Source: SXRF01 sp039808985 (GTDB lineage Bacteria; Pseudomonadota; Alphaproteobacteria; Rickettsiales; SXRF01). From it: a DNA stretch of 64,000 nucleotides. How positions within the stretch are numbered: position 1 is the first letter of the stretch; each line of letters starts with the position of its first letter. A program made the position numbers and the translations under genes. Below the pieces are notes generated by a model, which was not told where the DNA came from, did not search any database, and saw nothing but the letters and a program-made list of their open reading frames with translations. Positions 43,484-52,928 of this stretch are shown here, piece by piece. The DNA lies in assembly GCA_039808985.1 (NCBI GenBank), contig JBDHUC010000002.1, forward strand, positions 61,479 to 125,478, in the 5' to 3' direction.

Positions 43484-46183
43484 CTACTCCCCTTCACCAG
43501 CCTTTATCGGCAGGCGGAAGGTGAATACCGCGCCGGTTCCATCTTCGTCATTCTGCGCCCAGATTTTTCCGTCATGCGCATTTATGATGCCACGACATAT
43601 GGCAAGGCCCAGGCTTCCATCGCTGCTGGTTCCGCCATAGAATTTATCAAATATTTTTTCTTCATCGCCTTTTTTGATGCCCTGCCCGTTATCAGCTACA
43701 GTAACCTGAATATCCGGTTTAACCCCGGTTGCGGTTATGGTTATAGTAGTACCGGCAGGGGTATGCATTGCTGCGTTTTCCAGGAGGTTGATAAGCACCT
43801 GCTCGACCAGCAGGCCGTCAATGCGCAGAAGCGGCAGGCCATGTTCAATATTGGTGACAACTGTATGATGCGCCAGCTTCTGCTCAACTCGCATAAGGGC
43901 CGAGCCAATCAATTCCTCGATAAAATATAATTCCTTGTTCAGTTTTACCGAGCCGGATTCAAGGCTGGTTACGTCAAGCAGGTTTGTTACCATACGGGCA
44001 AGGCGGGCACCTTCTTCATGTATCGAGCGCAGAAGCTCTGTTTTATATTCACCTGCTATTTTATCGCCTTCGATAAGCAGGGTGCTGGCGGCGCTGGTGA
44101 TGGCGACCAGGGGGGTGCGCAGGTCATGCGAAACCGAAGAAAGCAGGATATTGCGCAGCTTCTCACTCTCAGCTTCAACTATGGTTTTTTCCACAATTTC
44201 AGCCGACTGCGCGCGCTCCAGCGCCGAAGCGGTAATTCCTGAGAAAGCCTCGATCAATTCGATCTTATCGGTTGAATAGCCTGTGGATTTTTCTTCATGC
44301 GGCATAAGCCCGATAACACCCATTACCCCGCCTGATGCCAGTAGCGGAGTGTAGAATGCATTAGCGCTGGGAAGGGTATTGGTGCCAAGCCCGGCATTCT
44401 GCCTATGGGAAAATGCCCAGCGCGCAACACTTTCTTCGCGCACGGGGTCGGCATTATGCAAATCGCTGTGGGTTTCGGCAACTACCGTCTGGAGTTCGCC
44501 TTTATCATCAGGCAGCCACAGGAATACGTTGCTGTCCAGGACTTCAGCAATATGCTGCGCCGCGACCTGTGCGAGGTTTACCTTACCACGGCTGGCTGTA
44601 AGTTCACGCGTCATTGCAAATAGGCTAGAAGTATTTTTTTCGCGCTTGCGGGCGCTAAGGGCCTGCAGGCGCAGGCGTGATGTTTGCGAGCTTATTATTA
44701 TGCCGGTAATCAGCAATACGCAGAAAGTTATTATATGTTTATCTTCAGCTATTTTAAAGGTATTATAAGGCTGCACAAAAAACAGGTTAAAGCATATCGC
44801 CGAAAGGAAAGTGGCAACCAAAGACGGAATCCTGCCATAACGTAGCGCAATCCCGACCACGCTTATCAGATACAGCATGACAAGGTTGGTTGGGTCAACA
44901 AACTGGCGGATAGGCAGCGCAATAATTGTACCTAATAAAGTAATACCTACCGCGATAAGATAGTGTGGCCATGGTGTATTAGTGCGCCAGAAAGGCGAAA
45001 GCATGCCTTTCCTGTCCTCGGTATCGCCGGTTACGACATATATATCTATATCTCCGGAGCCACGGATAATTTCATCGGCCAATGTCCCAAAAATAAACGC
45101 ATGCAGGCGCGATTTATTTGGCTTGCCTACAATTATTTTACTTATGCCATTGTTTCTTGCGTAGGCCAGGATATCCTCGGAAGCCTTCCTGTGCCCCTGT
45201 ATAATCTCAGTGCGCGCGCCCATACGATCGGCAAGACGCAAAGTACGCTCAACAGCATCCTGCCCTTCCTTGCTCAGGCGGAAATGGCGCTCGTTTTCAA
45301 TATAAATAACCGTCCATTGGGATTTAAGGCCGCTGGACATGCGCTTGGCGGTGCGCACCAGCTTCCCTGAAAGCAAATCCGGCCCGATACATACCAGTAT
45401 GCGGTCAGCCCCACTCCATCCCTGGGTGCCACCGCCCTGATTTTTGTACACATCCATCAACGCATCAACACGTTCTGCCGTACGGCGCAGAGCCAGCTCA
45501 CGCAGAGCAATCAGGTTGCTTTTTTTAAAAAAATTCTGGGCAGCGCGCTTCTTTGCATCATTAGCAATGTAAACCTTGCCTTCGCTTAAACGCTTGAGCA
45601 ACTCCTCGGATGGAATATCAACCAGCGAAATTTCATCAGCCTTGTCGAAAATAGCATCCGGCACCGTTTCCTTTACCCAGACTCCGGTTATGCGCGCCAC
45701 AACATCATTTAAGCTCTCTAAATGCTGCACATTTATTGTGGTATAAACATTTATTCCGGCATCAAGCAATTCGTCCACATCCTGCCAGCGCTTGGGATGG
45801 CGCGAGCCAGGAGCGTTAGTATGCGCCAATTCATCAAGCAGTATAAGCTGTGGTTTGCGCACCAGCGCAGAATCAATGTCAAACTCCTTGATTAAAGTGC
45901 CTTTATATTGCACTTCGCGGTGCGGGAGTATAGGCAACCCTTCGAGAAGCTTTTTTGTTTCCTCACGGCCATGGGTTTCCACCAGCCCGATAACCACATC
46001 AACCTTATCGGCCAGGGCGGATTTACCAGCCGAAAGCATTGCGTAGGTTTTGCCAACCCCGGCACACGCGCCAAAGAATATCTTGAGTTTACCACGATTG
46101 CTTTTAGCTTGCGCCTGCTCGTTCTCTTCCGCGTTTATGCGGTTGAGCAGCTCGTCTGGGTTGGGGCGCGATTCATCATTCAT
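43484..46183 (-). CDS. kdpD: KdpD-type sensor histidine kinase
   Basis: An 899-aa protein. The N-terminal KdpD domain has GACAGVGKT (Walker A) and LLDELAHTNAPGSRH. A universal-stress-protein domain follows (RILVCIGPDLLSGKLVRTAK, IIVGKPNKSRL). Four membrane helices lie at about 398-500. Next come a GAF domain, HisKA (SSVSHDLRTPLVAI, phospho-His) and a HATPase domain (LINLLENAAMHT, VADNGQGI). KdpD senses low K+ or ionic stress and phosphorylates KdpE. Neither kdpE nor kdpFABC is in the window, and the downstream neighbour is the convergent mfd, so this kinase is orphan here. Confidence 0.94.
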   Translation of the reverse strand: MNDESRPNPDELLNRINAEENEQAQAKSNRGKLKIFFGACAGVGKTYAMLSAGKSALADKVDVVIGLVETHGREETKKLLEGLPILPHREVQYKGTLIKEFDIDSALVRKPQLILLDELAHTNAPGSRHPKRWQDVDELLDAGINVYTTINVQHLESLNDVVARITGVWVKETVPDAIFDKADEISLVDIPSEELLKRLSEGKVYIANDAKKRAAQNFFKKSNLIALRELALRRTAERVDALMDVYKNQGGGTQGWSGADRILVCIGPDLLSGKLVRTAKRMSSGLKSQWTVIYIENERHFRLSKEGQDAVERTLRLADRMGARTEIIQGHRKASEDILAYARNNGISKIIVGKPNKSRLHAFIFGTLADEIIRGSGDIDIYVVTGDTEDRKGMLSPFWRTNTPWPHYLIAVGITLLGTIIALPIRQFVDPTNLVMLYLISVVGIALRYGRIPSLVATFLSAICFNLFFVQPYNTFKIAEDKHIITFCVLLITGIIISSQTSRLRLQALSARKREKNTSSLFAMTRELTASRGKVNLAQVAAQHIAEVLDSNVFLWLPDDKGELQTVVAETHSDLHNADPVREESVARWAFSHRQNAGLGTNTLPSANAFYTPLLASGGVMGVIGLMPHEEKSTGYSTDKIELIEAFSGITASALERAQSAEIVEKTIVEAESEKLRNILLSSVSHDLRTPLVAITSAASTLLIEGDKIAGEYKTELLRSIHEEGARLARMVTNLLDVTSLESGSVKLNKELYFIEELIGSALMRVEQKLAHHTVVTNIEHGLPLLRIDGLLVEQVLINLLENAAMHTPAGTTITITATGVKPDIQVTVADNGQGIKKGDEEKIFDKFYGGTSSDGSLGLAICRGIINAHDGKIWAQNDEDGTGAVFTFRLPIKAGEGE

Positions 46184-46293
46184 GATGGCATATTAACTTA
46201 TTATAGTTTGCGCACAACATTTAAAATTTGTATCATTATGCCATAATCCGGTTTTGTTAAACCAAATAAAAGCTGGCTTGGATTTTAAAATTT

Positions 46294-46941
46294 ATGTCAC
46301 TCCTTACGCCGGTCGATAATTATTGCGAACGCCTCTCTCCCGGCCTTCTGGCCGAACCACTTAACGCGCTTAGCAATATCTCATTTTTTATTGCCGCATG
46401 GTTCCTTTACATGGATTATAAAAAACATGGGCTGCGCGATATTCCAATAGCTGCCCTTATCTGCATGGTGTTTGCGGTTGGGGTTGGAAGCAGCCTTTTC
46501 CATAGCTTTGCCAATAACCTTACGATGTTTGCCGATATAATCCCGATTATGGTTTTTGTATTAACCTATTTATTTTTTGCCCTGACTTATTTACTAAGTT
46601 ATTCCAGGATTGCGGCAGTGATTGCGCTCATATTATTACTTCTTGCCGCAGCCGCAACAGGCTTTGCACCGCCGGAGATGCGCTTTAACGGATCAGTGCA
46701 ATATTTCCCATGTCTTGCCGCGCTGTTAATGGTTGCCTGGAAAAGCCGCCAGAAAGCATTATACATCGCAAGCGCAATATTCTCCTGTTCGCTTATATTC
46801 CGCAGCATAGACATGGCAATATGCGCTGAATTTGCAGAAGGCACGCATTTTATGTGGCATATGTTAAATGGGGCCTTGCTATATGTGCTGGTAAAAGCAT
46901 TAATTAATCATTTGCACACTGGCATAAAGCTGGTAGATTAA
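46294..46941 (+). CDS. Ceramidase-family membrane protein
   Basis: A 215-aa protein with about seven hydrophobic segments. The alkaline-ceramidase family motifs are present: VDNYCER near the N-terminus, GVGSSLFHSFAN (His in helix 2-3), and HFMWHMLNGALLY (second His pair) near the C-terminus. In the CREST superfamily these residues bind zinc and hydrolyse amide bonds in lipids. The substrate in a bacterium with no known sphingolipids is unclear. It lies 40 bp upstream of recA on the same strand but probably has a separate role. Confidence 0.85.
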   Translation: MSLLTPVDNYCERLSPGLLAEPLNALSNISFFIAAWFLYMDYKKHGLRDIPIAALICMVFAVGVGSSLFHSFANNLTMFADIIPIMVFVLTYLFFALTYLLSYSRIAAVIALILLLLAAAATGFAPPEMRFNGSVQYFPCLAALLMVAWKSRQKALYIASAIFSCSLIFRSIDMAICAEFAEGTHFMWHMLNGALLYVLVKALINHLHTGIKLVD

Positions 46942-46981
46942 ACATCTGATAATAAATATTACTCAAAAGATAGGGACAGAT

Positions 46982-48016
46982 ATGGATAAAAATAAAGCAC
47001 TTGAAACCGCCCTCAGCCAGATTGAAAAAACCTTTGGCAAAGGTTCGATCATGAAACTCGGTGACAATAAGATGGAAGCAATCGAAGCCACTTCCACCGG
47101 TTCGCTTGGCCTTGACATCGCCCTTGGGGTTGGCGGCGTTCCGCGTGGACGAATTATTGAAATATATGGGCCGGAAAGCTCGGGTAAAACCACCCTCACC
47201 CTCCATATTGTTGCCGAAGCCCAGAAAAAAGGCGGAACCTGCGCATTCGTTGATGCAGAACATGCACTAGACCCGATTTATGCAAAAAAGCTTGGGGTAA
47301 ATATAGACGAGCTTCTTATCTCCCAGCCCGACACTGGCGAGCAGGCCCTTGAAATTGCTGATACGCTGGTTCGTTCAGGTGCAATCGACGTTGTAATCGT
47401 CGATTCAGTAGCAGCGCTGGTTCCAAAAGCAGAGCTTGACGGCGAAATGGGTGACTCGCATATGGGCCTGCAGGCGCGGCTTATGAGCCAGGCTTTGCGT
47501 AAACTTACCGGCTCCATATCACGCACCAACTGCACGGTAATCTTCATCAACCAGATACGCCAGAAAATAGGCGTCATGTTTGGCAACCCCGAAACCACCA
47601 CCGGCGGTAACGCGCTTAAATTCTATGCCTCTGTCCGCCTCGATATACGCCGCATCGGAGCGATAAAAGACAAGGAAGAAGTGGTTGGAAACCAGACCAG
47701 GGTTAAAGTCGTTAAAAACAAAGTTGCGCCGCCATTCCGTATCGTTGAATTTGATATTATGTACGGCGAAGGAATTTCCAAGATGGGAGAGCTTATTGAC
47801 CTTGGTGTCAAGGCTGGGATCGTGGAAAAATCCGGCTCATGGTTCTCTTATAAAGACCAGCGTATTGGCCAGGGCAAGGAAAACGCCAAGCAATATCTGC
47901 GCGAAAATCCCAAACTGGCCGATGAGATAGAAAAGAAAATCCGCGAAAATTCCGGTGTAATTTCCAATGCTCTAAAAGGTGAGACTACGGAAATGGAAAC
48001 CGAGGATGCAGCTTAA
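46982..48016 (+). CDS. recA: Recombinase RecA
   Basis: A 344-aa protein with standard RecA landmarks: GPESSGKTTLTL (Walker A), VIVDSVAALVP (Walker B), INQIRQKIGVMFGNPETTTGGNALKFYAS (loop L2, in blocks) and an acidic C-terminus. It forms the filament for homologous recombination. The ATG follows GATAGGGACAG. I saw no alphaproteobacterial LexA box (GTTC-N7-GTTC) upstream, so SOS control is not evident. Confidence 0.98.
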   Translation: MDKNKALETALSQIEKTFGKGSIMKLGDNKMEAIEATSTGSLGLDIALGVGGVPRGRIIEIYGPESSGKTTLTLHIVAEAQKKGGTCAFVDAEHALDPIYAKKLGVNIDELLISQPDTGEQALEIADTLVRSGAIDVVIVDSVAALVPKAELDGEMGDSHMGLQARLMSQALRKLTGSISRTNCTVIFINQIRQKIGVMFGNPETTTGGNALKFYASVRLDIRRIGAIKDKEEVVGNQTRVKVVKNKVAPPFRIVEFDIMYGEGISKMGELIDLGVKAGIVEKSGSWFSYKDQRIGQGKENAKQYLRENPKLADEIEKKIRENSGVISNALKGETTEMETEDAA

Positions 48017-48044
48017 TTTTATCAACCTTAATAATGGAGTAATT

Positions 48045-48320
48045 ATGCTTAAATATTCTTTACTTTCCTGTGTTGCCATATTGGCTTTTACACCTGCAGC
48101 TTTTGCAGCCGGGAAAACCTATCAGGTTACAGGCCCTGTCCTTGAACTGACCGATAGCAAAATAGTTGTGCAAAAAGGCGATGAAAAATGGGAACTGGCG
48201 CATGACAAAGCAGCAGTTCCTGCCGGAGTAAAAGTTGGGAATAAGGTAACTGTCGAATATACTATGACTGCCGTAAAAGTAACAGACAAAGGCGCTGATA
48301 AAGCCCCTGAAAAAAAATAG
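48045..48320 (+). CDS. Small exported protein, unrecognised
   Basis: Start at ATG 48045 with GGAG upstream. The product is 91 aa: signal peptide (SCVAILAFTPAAFA), then a short domain (YQVTGPVLELTDSKIVVQKGDEKWELAHD, AVPAGVKVGNKVTVEYTM) with an OB/beta-barrel-like pattern. The C-terminus is Lys-rich. It resembles small periplasmic DUF5666-type proteins, but I am not sure. It is 29 bp after recA and may be co-transcribed with it; a terminator follows. Confidence 0.75.
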   Translation: MLKYSLLSCVAILAFTPAAFAAGKTYQVTGPVLELTDSKIVVQKGDEKWELAHDKAAVPAGVKVGNKVTVEYTMTAVKVTDKGADKAPEKK

Positions 48321-48340
48321 TTGAACCTGTATAAAAGCTA

Positions 48341-48375
48341 AAAACATGCGGTCTTTAGGGATCGCATGTTTTTTT
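48341..48375 (+). terminator. Rho-independent terminator after the recA unit
   Basis: AAACATGCG and CGCATGTTT arms surround a 12-base loop and are followed by TTTTTTTG. It lies 20 bp after the small exported protein and just before alaS. Confidence 0.82.
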
Positions 48376-48391
48376 GTAAAACATTCCATTT

Positions 48392-51085
48392 ATGATTATG
48401 AGCAAAAAAACGAACAATTCAGTATCTGACATACGCGCTGGTTTCCTTGACTTTTTTAAGAAAAATGGGCATGAGGTGCGCCCTTCAAGCTCGCTTGTGC
48501 CGCATAACGACCCGACACTTATGTTTTCCAACGCGGGCATGAACCAGTTTAAAAACGTATTCACCGGTGTCGAAAAACTGTCGTTTACCCGCGCTGCCAC
48601 TTCACAAAAATGCGTGCGCGCCGGCGGCAAGCATAACGATCTTGATAATGTAGGATATACCGCCCGCCACCACACGTTTTTTGAAATGCTCGGCAATTTT
48701 TCCTTCGGTGATTATTTTAAAGATGAGGCGATAGAACTGGCGTGGAACCTGCTCACCAAAGATTTCGGGCTGGATAAGGAAAAACTCTACATCACTGTTT
48801 ATCACACTGATGATGAGGCGTTTAACATCTGGAAAAAAATGACAGGTTTTCCTGACAGCAAAATCATCCGTATTGATACTAATGATAATTTCTGGTCGAT
48901 GGGTGACACCGGCCCATGCGGCCCCTGCTCGGAAATTTTTTATGACCATGGCGCGCATATTCCCGGCGGGCTTCCTGGAACTGCGGATGCTGACGGCGAC
49001 CGCTATATCGAAATCTGGAACCTGGTGTTCATGCAATATGAACAACTGGCTGGCGGTGAGCGCACCTCCCTGCCTAAACCATCAATCGACACTGGCATGG
49101 GGCTTGAGCGCATCAGCGCGGTGATGCAGGGTGTGCATGATAATTACGATATTGACCTGTTTAAGCATTTGATAGAAGCCTCGAAAAGCTATTCTGGGAA
49201 TTCAGGGCATGAAACTTCGCACCGCGTAATCGCCGATCACCTGCGCTCCAGTTGCTTCCTGATTGCTGATGGTGTTTTGCCTTCCAACGAAGGGCGCGGG
49301 TATGTCCTGCGCCGCATCATGCGCCGAGCCATGCGCCATGCCCATCAGCTTGGTTGCAAAGACCCGCTTATGTATAAACTGGTTCCTGCCCTCATTACCG
49401 AAATGGGCGCGCAATATCCTGAACTTTCCCGCGCTGAAGCAACCATCACTGAAAATTTACGCGCTGAAGAAGAACGTTTCAAGCAAACACTGGAGCGCGG
49501 GCTTAAGCTGCTGGATGAAGCAATTGAGTCATCCTGTGGGCTGCAAAGCAGCAGCACAGAATCTCGTGCAACCGGGAAAGATCCTGCGCAGCCTAAAGGC
49601 TCACAGGATGACAGAAAATTATCCGGTGAAATTGCTTTCAAGCTCTATGATACTTATGGTTTCCCGCTGGATTTAACCCAGGATATTTTGCGTAATAAAG
49701 GCTTGGAAGTGGATACTGACGGTTTTGAAAGAGCTATGGAAAACCAGCGCGAAATGGCAAAAGCCGCGCATAAAGGCTCTGGTGATGTTGCCACGGGTAA
49801 AATCTGGTTTGAGCTGAAAGAAAAACTGGGTGCTAATAAATTCCTTGGCTATGAGCAGGAAAGCGCAGAAGCAAGCATTCTGGCTATCGTCAAGGATGGT
49901 GCGGAAGTAGCGTCTGCGAATTCTGGCGACAAAGTTTTTATCATACTGAACCAGACGCCGTTTTATGGTGAATCCGGCGGGCAAGTTGGGGATATTGGCG
50001 AGTTTTCAGGCGTAGCCACCATATCCAACACCACAAAGCCACTTGAAGATTTCATAGTACATGAAGCGACATTACAAAAATCAGTAAAAACTGGCGATAA
50101 AATCACCGCGCAGATTAATGTTGCCAACCGTAACGCTATCCGCGCCAACCATTCAGCAACCCACCTGCTGCATAAGGCTTTGCGCGATGTGCTTGGCGAG
50201 CACGTAACCCAGAAAGGCTCGCTGGTTACAGCGGAGCGCCTGCGTTTTGACATCAGCCACAACAAGCCGGTAAGCCGTGATGAAATCGCCGAAGTTGAAA
50301 AACGCGTAAATGAAATAATCTGGCAAAACACACCAATAACCACACAAATTTTATCGGCTGACGATGCCATTAAAGCCGGGGCGATGGCTTTGTTTGGTGA
50401 AAAATATGGTGACAAGGTGCGTGTGCTTTCTATGGGGCGTGACAACTACTCCGTTGAACTTTGCGGCGGCACACATGCCCGCGCCACTGGTGATATAGGC
50501 TTGTTCAAAATCATTTCCGAAGGCGCGGTAGCGGCTGGTGTGCGCCGACTGGAAGCAGTGACGCGGGACGAAGCCTTCAAATATTTAAGTGAGCAGGAAA
50601 ACACCCTGCGGGAAATTGCAGGCTCGCTGAAAGTGGCAGTTTCTGAAGTTCCAGCGCGGGTTGAGCAATTAAGCGCAGAACGCAAAAAACTGGAAAAAGA
50701 ACTGGCAGACGCAAAAAAACAAATTGCACTTGGCGGCAGTTCAGGCGGCGCAGAAGCAAAAGCTGAACAGGTTGGCAGTTATAGTTTTATCGCCAAAAAT
50801 TTTGATGGTTTAGACCCGAAAGAACTACGCTCTGTTGCCGAAGATTTTATAAAACAGGCGCAAATCGCTGTGGTTTCCACTGTGGTTGAGGGTAAGGTTT
50901 CTGTGGTTGTAGCTGTGGAAAAAGCAGCATCAGCAAAAATCAGCGCCGTAACATTGGTGCAGGCGGCAGTTGCTGAGCTTGGCGGTAAAGGCGGCGGCGG
51001 CCGCCCTGATATGGCGCAAGGTGGCGGGGCAGATGCCAGCGCACTTCCAAAAGCAATAGAAAAAATTAAATCATTGATTGGATAA
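48392..51085 (+). CDS. alaS: Alanyl-tRNA synthetase with a repeat-derived insertion
   Basis: An 897-aa protein; start at 48392 or at ATG 48398 (MSKKTNN). Class II catalytic blocks are VPHNDPTLMFSNAGMNQFK, ATSQKCVRAGGKHNDLDNVG and IDTGMGLERI. The editing domain has RANHSATHLLHKALR (HxxxH) and CGGTHARATGDIG. The C-terminal part includes a coiled coil and a DHHA1-type domain (GGGGRPDMAQGGG). The 85-bp hairpin element at 49528-49612 adds about 30 residues between LLDEAIE and KLSGEIAFKLYDTYGF, a helix linker. The gene should be active. It is followed by thiC after 4 bp. Confidence 0.97.
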   Translation: MIMSKKTNNSVSDIRAGFLDFFKKNGHEVRPSSSLVPHNDPTLMFSNAGMNQFKNVFTGVEKLSFTRAATSQKCVRAGGKHNDLDNVGYTARHHTFFEMLGNFSFGDYFKDEAIELAWNLLTKDFGLDKEKLYITVYHTDDEAFNIWKKMTGFPDSKIIRIDTNDNFWSMGDTGPCGPCSEIFYDHGAHIPGGLPGTADADGDRYIEIWNLVFMQYEQLAGGERTSLPKPSIDTGMGLERISAVMQGVHDNYDIDLFKHLIEASKSYSGNSGHETSHRVIADHLRSSCFLIADGVLPSNEGRGYVLRRIMRRAMRHAHQLGCKDPLMYKLVPALITEMGAQYPELSRAEATITENLRAEEERFKQTLERGLKLLDEAIESSCGLQSSSTESRATGKDPAQPKGSQDDRKLSGEIAFKLYDTYGFPLDLTQDILRNKGLEVDTDGFERAMENQREMAKAAHKGSGDVATGKIWFELKEKLGANKFLGYEQESAEASILAIVKDGAEVASANSGDKVFIILNQTPFYGESGGQVGDIGEFSGVATISNTTKPLEDFIVHEATLQKSVKTGDKITAQINVANRNAIRANHSATHLLHKALRDVLGEHVTQKGSLVTAERLRFDISHNKPVSRDEIAEVEKRVNEIIWQNTPITTQILSADDAIKAGAMALFGEKYGDKVRVLSMGRDNYSVELCGGTHARATGDIGLFKIISEGAVAAGVRRLEAVTRDEAFKYLSEQENTLREIAGSLKVAVSEVPARVEQLSAERKKLEKELADAKKQIALGGSSGGAEAKAEQVGSYSFIAKNFDGLDPKELRSVAEDFIKQAQIAVVSTVVEGKVSVVVAVEKAASAKISAVTLVQAAVAELGGKGGGGRPDMAQGGGADASALPKAIEKIKSLIG
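49528..49612. repeat. Palindromic element in frame within alaS
   Basis: Bounded by GTCATCCTG and CAGGATGAC like the valS copy. Two hairpin units are present: ATCCTGTG...CACAGAAT (degenerate), and ATCCTGCG...CACAGGAT with inner arms AGCCT/AGGCT. It encodes SSCGLQSSSTES and KDPAQPKGSQDD, nearly the same peptide as in valS and in the same orientation relative to the gene. Confidence 0.88.
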
Positions 51086-51089
51086 CAAC

Positions 51090-52919
51090 ATGAAAACAAC
51101 TGAAAAATTCAGCGTAACTACCGGCTCACTGCCTGCTTCACGTAAAATATATGTGGATGGCGTGGCCATGCGCGAAATTTCTATCAATAGCGGAAAGGAT
51201 AGCATTAAAGTTTATGACACTTCTGGTGCATATACTGACCCTGATGCTAAAATTGATATTTACAAGGGTCTGCCGAAACTGCGCGCTGAGTGGATAAAAG
51301 CGCGTGGCGATGTTGAGGAATATGCAGGGCGCGAAGTAAAACCGGAAGATAACGGGCTGAAGCAGGGGTCGGAATTCGGGATTCGGGATTCGGTTGTAAA
51401 AGTATTTCCGAATGTAAATCTAACGCCACTGCGTGCAAAACCCAATAGGTCAGTGACGCAGCTCACCTATGCGCGCGCCGGGATAATTACCAAGGAAATG
51501 GAATATATTGCGGTTCGCGAGAATGAAGGAAGAAAGGATTCAGGATTCGGGATTAAGGATTCAGGAAAAAAGCCTTACCAGAGAGGCGAAAGTTTCGGCG
51601 CAAAAATTCCGCAGATGATAACCCCTGAATTCGTGCGTTCGGAGATTGCCGCCGGGCGGGCAATTATTCCTGCCAACATCAACCACCCTGAAGCGGAGCC
51701 AATGATTATAGGGCGCAATTTCAAGGTGAAGATCAATGCTAATATCGGTAATTCCGCCGTTACTTCCTCCGTTGCCGAAGAAGTGGAAAAAATGGTATGG
51801 GCGATTCGCTGGGGCGCAGATAACGTGATGGATCTTTCCACCGGCAAAAATATCCACAATATCCGTGAATGGATTATCCGCAATTCGCCTGTGCCGATCG
51901 GCACCGTGCCAATTTATCAGGCATTGGAAAAAGTTGGCGGCATCGCCGAAGAACTTAACTGGGAAGTTTACCGCGACACCCTCATTGAACAATGCGAACA
52001 AGGAGTTGATTATTTCACTATCCATGCCGGTGTGCGCCTGCCATTCATTCCCATGACTGAACACCGCAAAACCGGCATTGTATCACGCGGCGGCAGCATC
52101 ATGGCAAAATGGTGCATGAGCCATCATAAGGAAAGCTTCCTTTATACGCATTTTGAAGATATTTGTGAAATAATGCGTGCTTATGATGTTAGCTTTTCCC
52201 TTGGTGACGGCCTTCGCCCCGGTTCTATCCATGACGCCAACGATGAAGCGCAGTTTTCTGAGCTGAAAACCTTAGGCGAACTAACACAAATTGCATGGAA
52301 ACATGATTGCCAGGTGATGATTGAAGGGCCTGGGCATGTGCCGATGCATCTTATCAAAGAAAATATGGATAAACAGCTTGAGCTATGCCACGAAGCGCCG
52401 TTTTACACTCTTGGGCCTCTGACCACTGATATAGCGCCAGGCTATGACCATATCACCAGCGGCATTGGTGCTGCTATGATCGGTTGGTTCGGAACGGCGA
52501 TGCTTTGCTACGTAACACCAAAAGAACATCTTGGTTTGCCAGATAGGAATGACGTAAAGACTGGCGTTATAACTTATAAAATCGCTGCCCACGCGGCTGA
52601 CCTCGCTAAGGGGCATCCGAGCGCCTATATGCGTGATGATGCGCTGTCGCAAGCCCGTTTTGATTTCCGCTGGCAGGATCAGTTCAACCTGTCGCTTGAC
52701 CCGGAAACCGCAAAAGATTTCCATGATGAAACCCTGCCCGCTGAAGGTGCGAAAGTGGCACATTTCTGTTCAATGTGCGGCCCTAAATTCTGTAGTATGA
52801 AAATTTCACAAGACGTGCGAGAATTTTCACAGGCAGAGAGGGAAAAAGAAGCAGGGTTAAAAGAAATGGCCGAAAAATTCAAAGAATCTGGCGGAGAGAT
52901 TTATCAGAAGGTGGGGTAA
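51090..52919 (+). CDS. thiC: Phosphomethylpyrimidine synthase ThiC
   Basis: Start at ATG 51090, 4 bp after alaS. The product is 609 aa. Family blocks are PVYDTSG-like KVYDTSGAY, EFVRSEIAAGRAIIPANINHPE (in parts), GNSAVTSSVAEEVEK, MEGPGHVPMH-like MIEGPGHVPMH, and the C-terminal CSMCGPKFCSMK cluster motif (CxxCxxxxC). It converts AIR to HMP-P for thiamine, using a 4Fe-4S cluster and SAM. Two variable linkers carry GGATTC-type repeats (51370-51393 and 51537-51565). No TPP riboswitch is visible in the 4-bp gap, and no other thi gene is in the window. Confidence 0.96.
   Translation: MKTTEKFSVTTGSLPASRKIYVDGVAMREISINSGKDSIKVYDTSGAYTDPDAKIDIYKGLPKLRAEWIKARGDVEEYAGREVKPEDNGLKQGSEFGIRDSVVKVFPNVNLTPLRAKPNRSVTQLTYARAGIITKEMEYIAVRENEGRKDSGFGIKDSGKKPYQRGESFGAKIPQMITPEFVRSEIAAGRAIIPANINHPEAEPMIIGRNFKVKINANIGNSAVTSSVAEEVEKMVWAIRWGADNVMDLSTGKNIHNIREWIIRNSPVPIGTVPIYQALEKVGGIAEELNWEVYRDTLIEQCEQGVDYFTIHAGVRLPFIPMTEHRKTGIVSRGGSIMAKWCMSHHKESFLYTHFEDICEIMRAYDVSFSLGDGLRPGSIHDANDEAQFSELKTLGELTQIAWKHDCQVMIEGPGHVPMHLIKENMDKQLELCHEAPFYTLGPLTTDIAPGYDHITSGIGAAMIGWFGTAMLCYVTPKEHLGLPDRNDVKTGVITYKIAAHAADLAKGHPSAYMRDDALSQARFDFRWQDQFNLSLDPETAKDFHDETLPAEGAKVAHFCSMCGPKFCSMKISQDVREFSQAEREKEAGLKEMAEKFKESGGEIYQKVG
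51370..51565. repeat. GGATTC-type short repeats in two thiC linkers
   Basis: Two patches, at about 51370-51393 (GGAATTCGGGATTCGGGATT) and 51537-51565 (GGATTCAGGATTCGGGATTA), encode SEFGIRDS and DSGFGIKDSG. Both are at the variable linkers of ThiC, before VTQLTYAR and before SFGAKIPQMI. The spacing to E. coli ThiC is similar, so the repeats seem to have replaced or overwritten the linkers rather than lengthened them. A related patch occurs in valS at about 19050-19095. Confidence 0.6.
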
Positions 52920-52928
52920 GTTTTTTAT

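Noticed and set aside
46890..46981. LexA/SOS box upstream of recA
   Set aside because: No GTTC-N7-GTTC or CTGT-type palindrome was found in the short upstream region.
51086..51089. TPP riboswitch upstream of thiC
   Set aside because: Only 4 bp separate alaS from thiC, and no THI-box-like sequence was seen near the junction.
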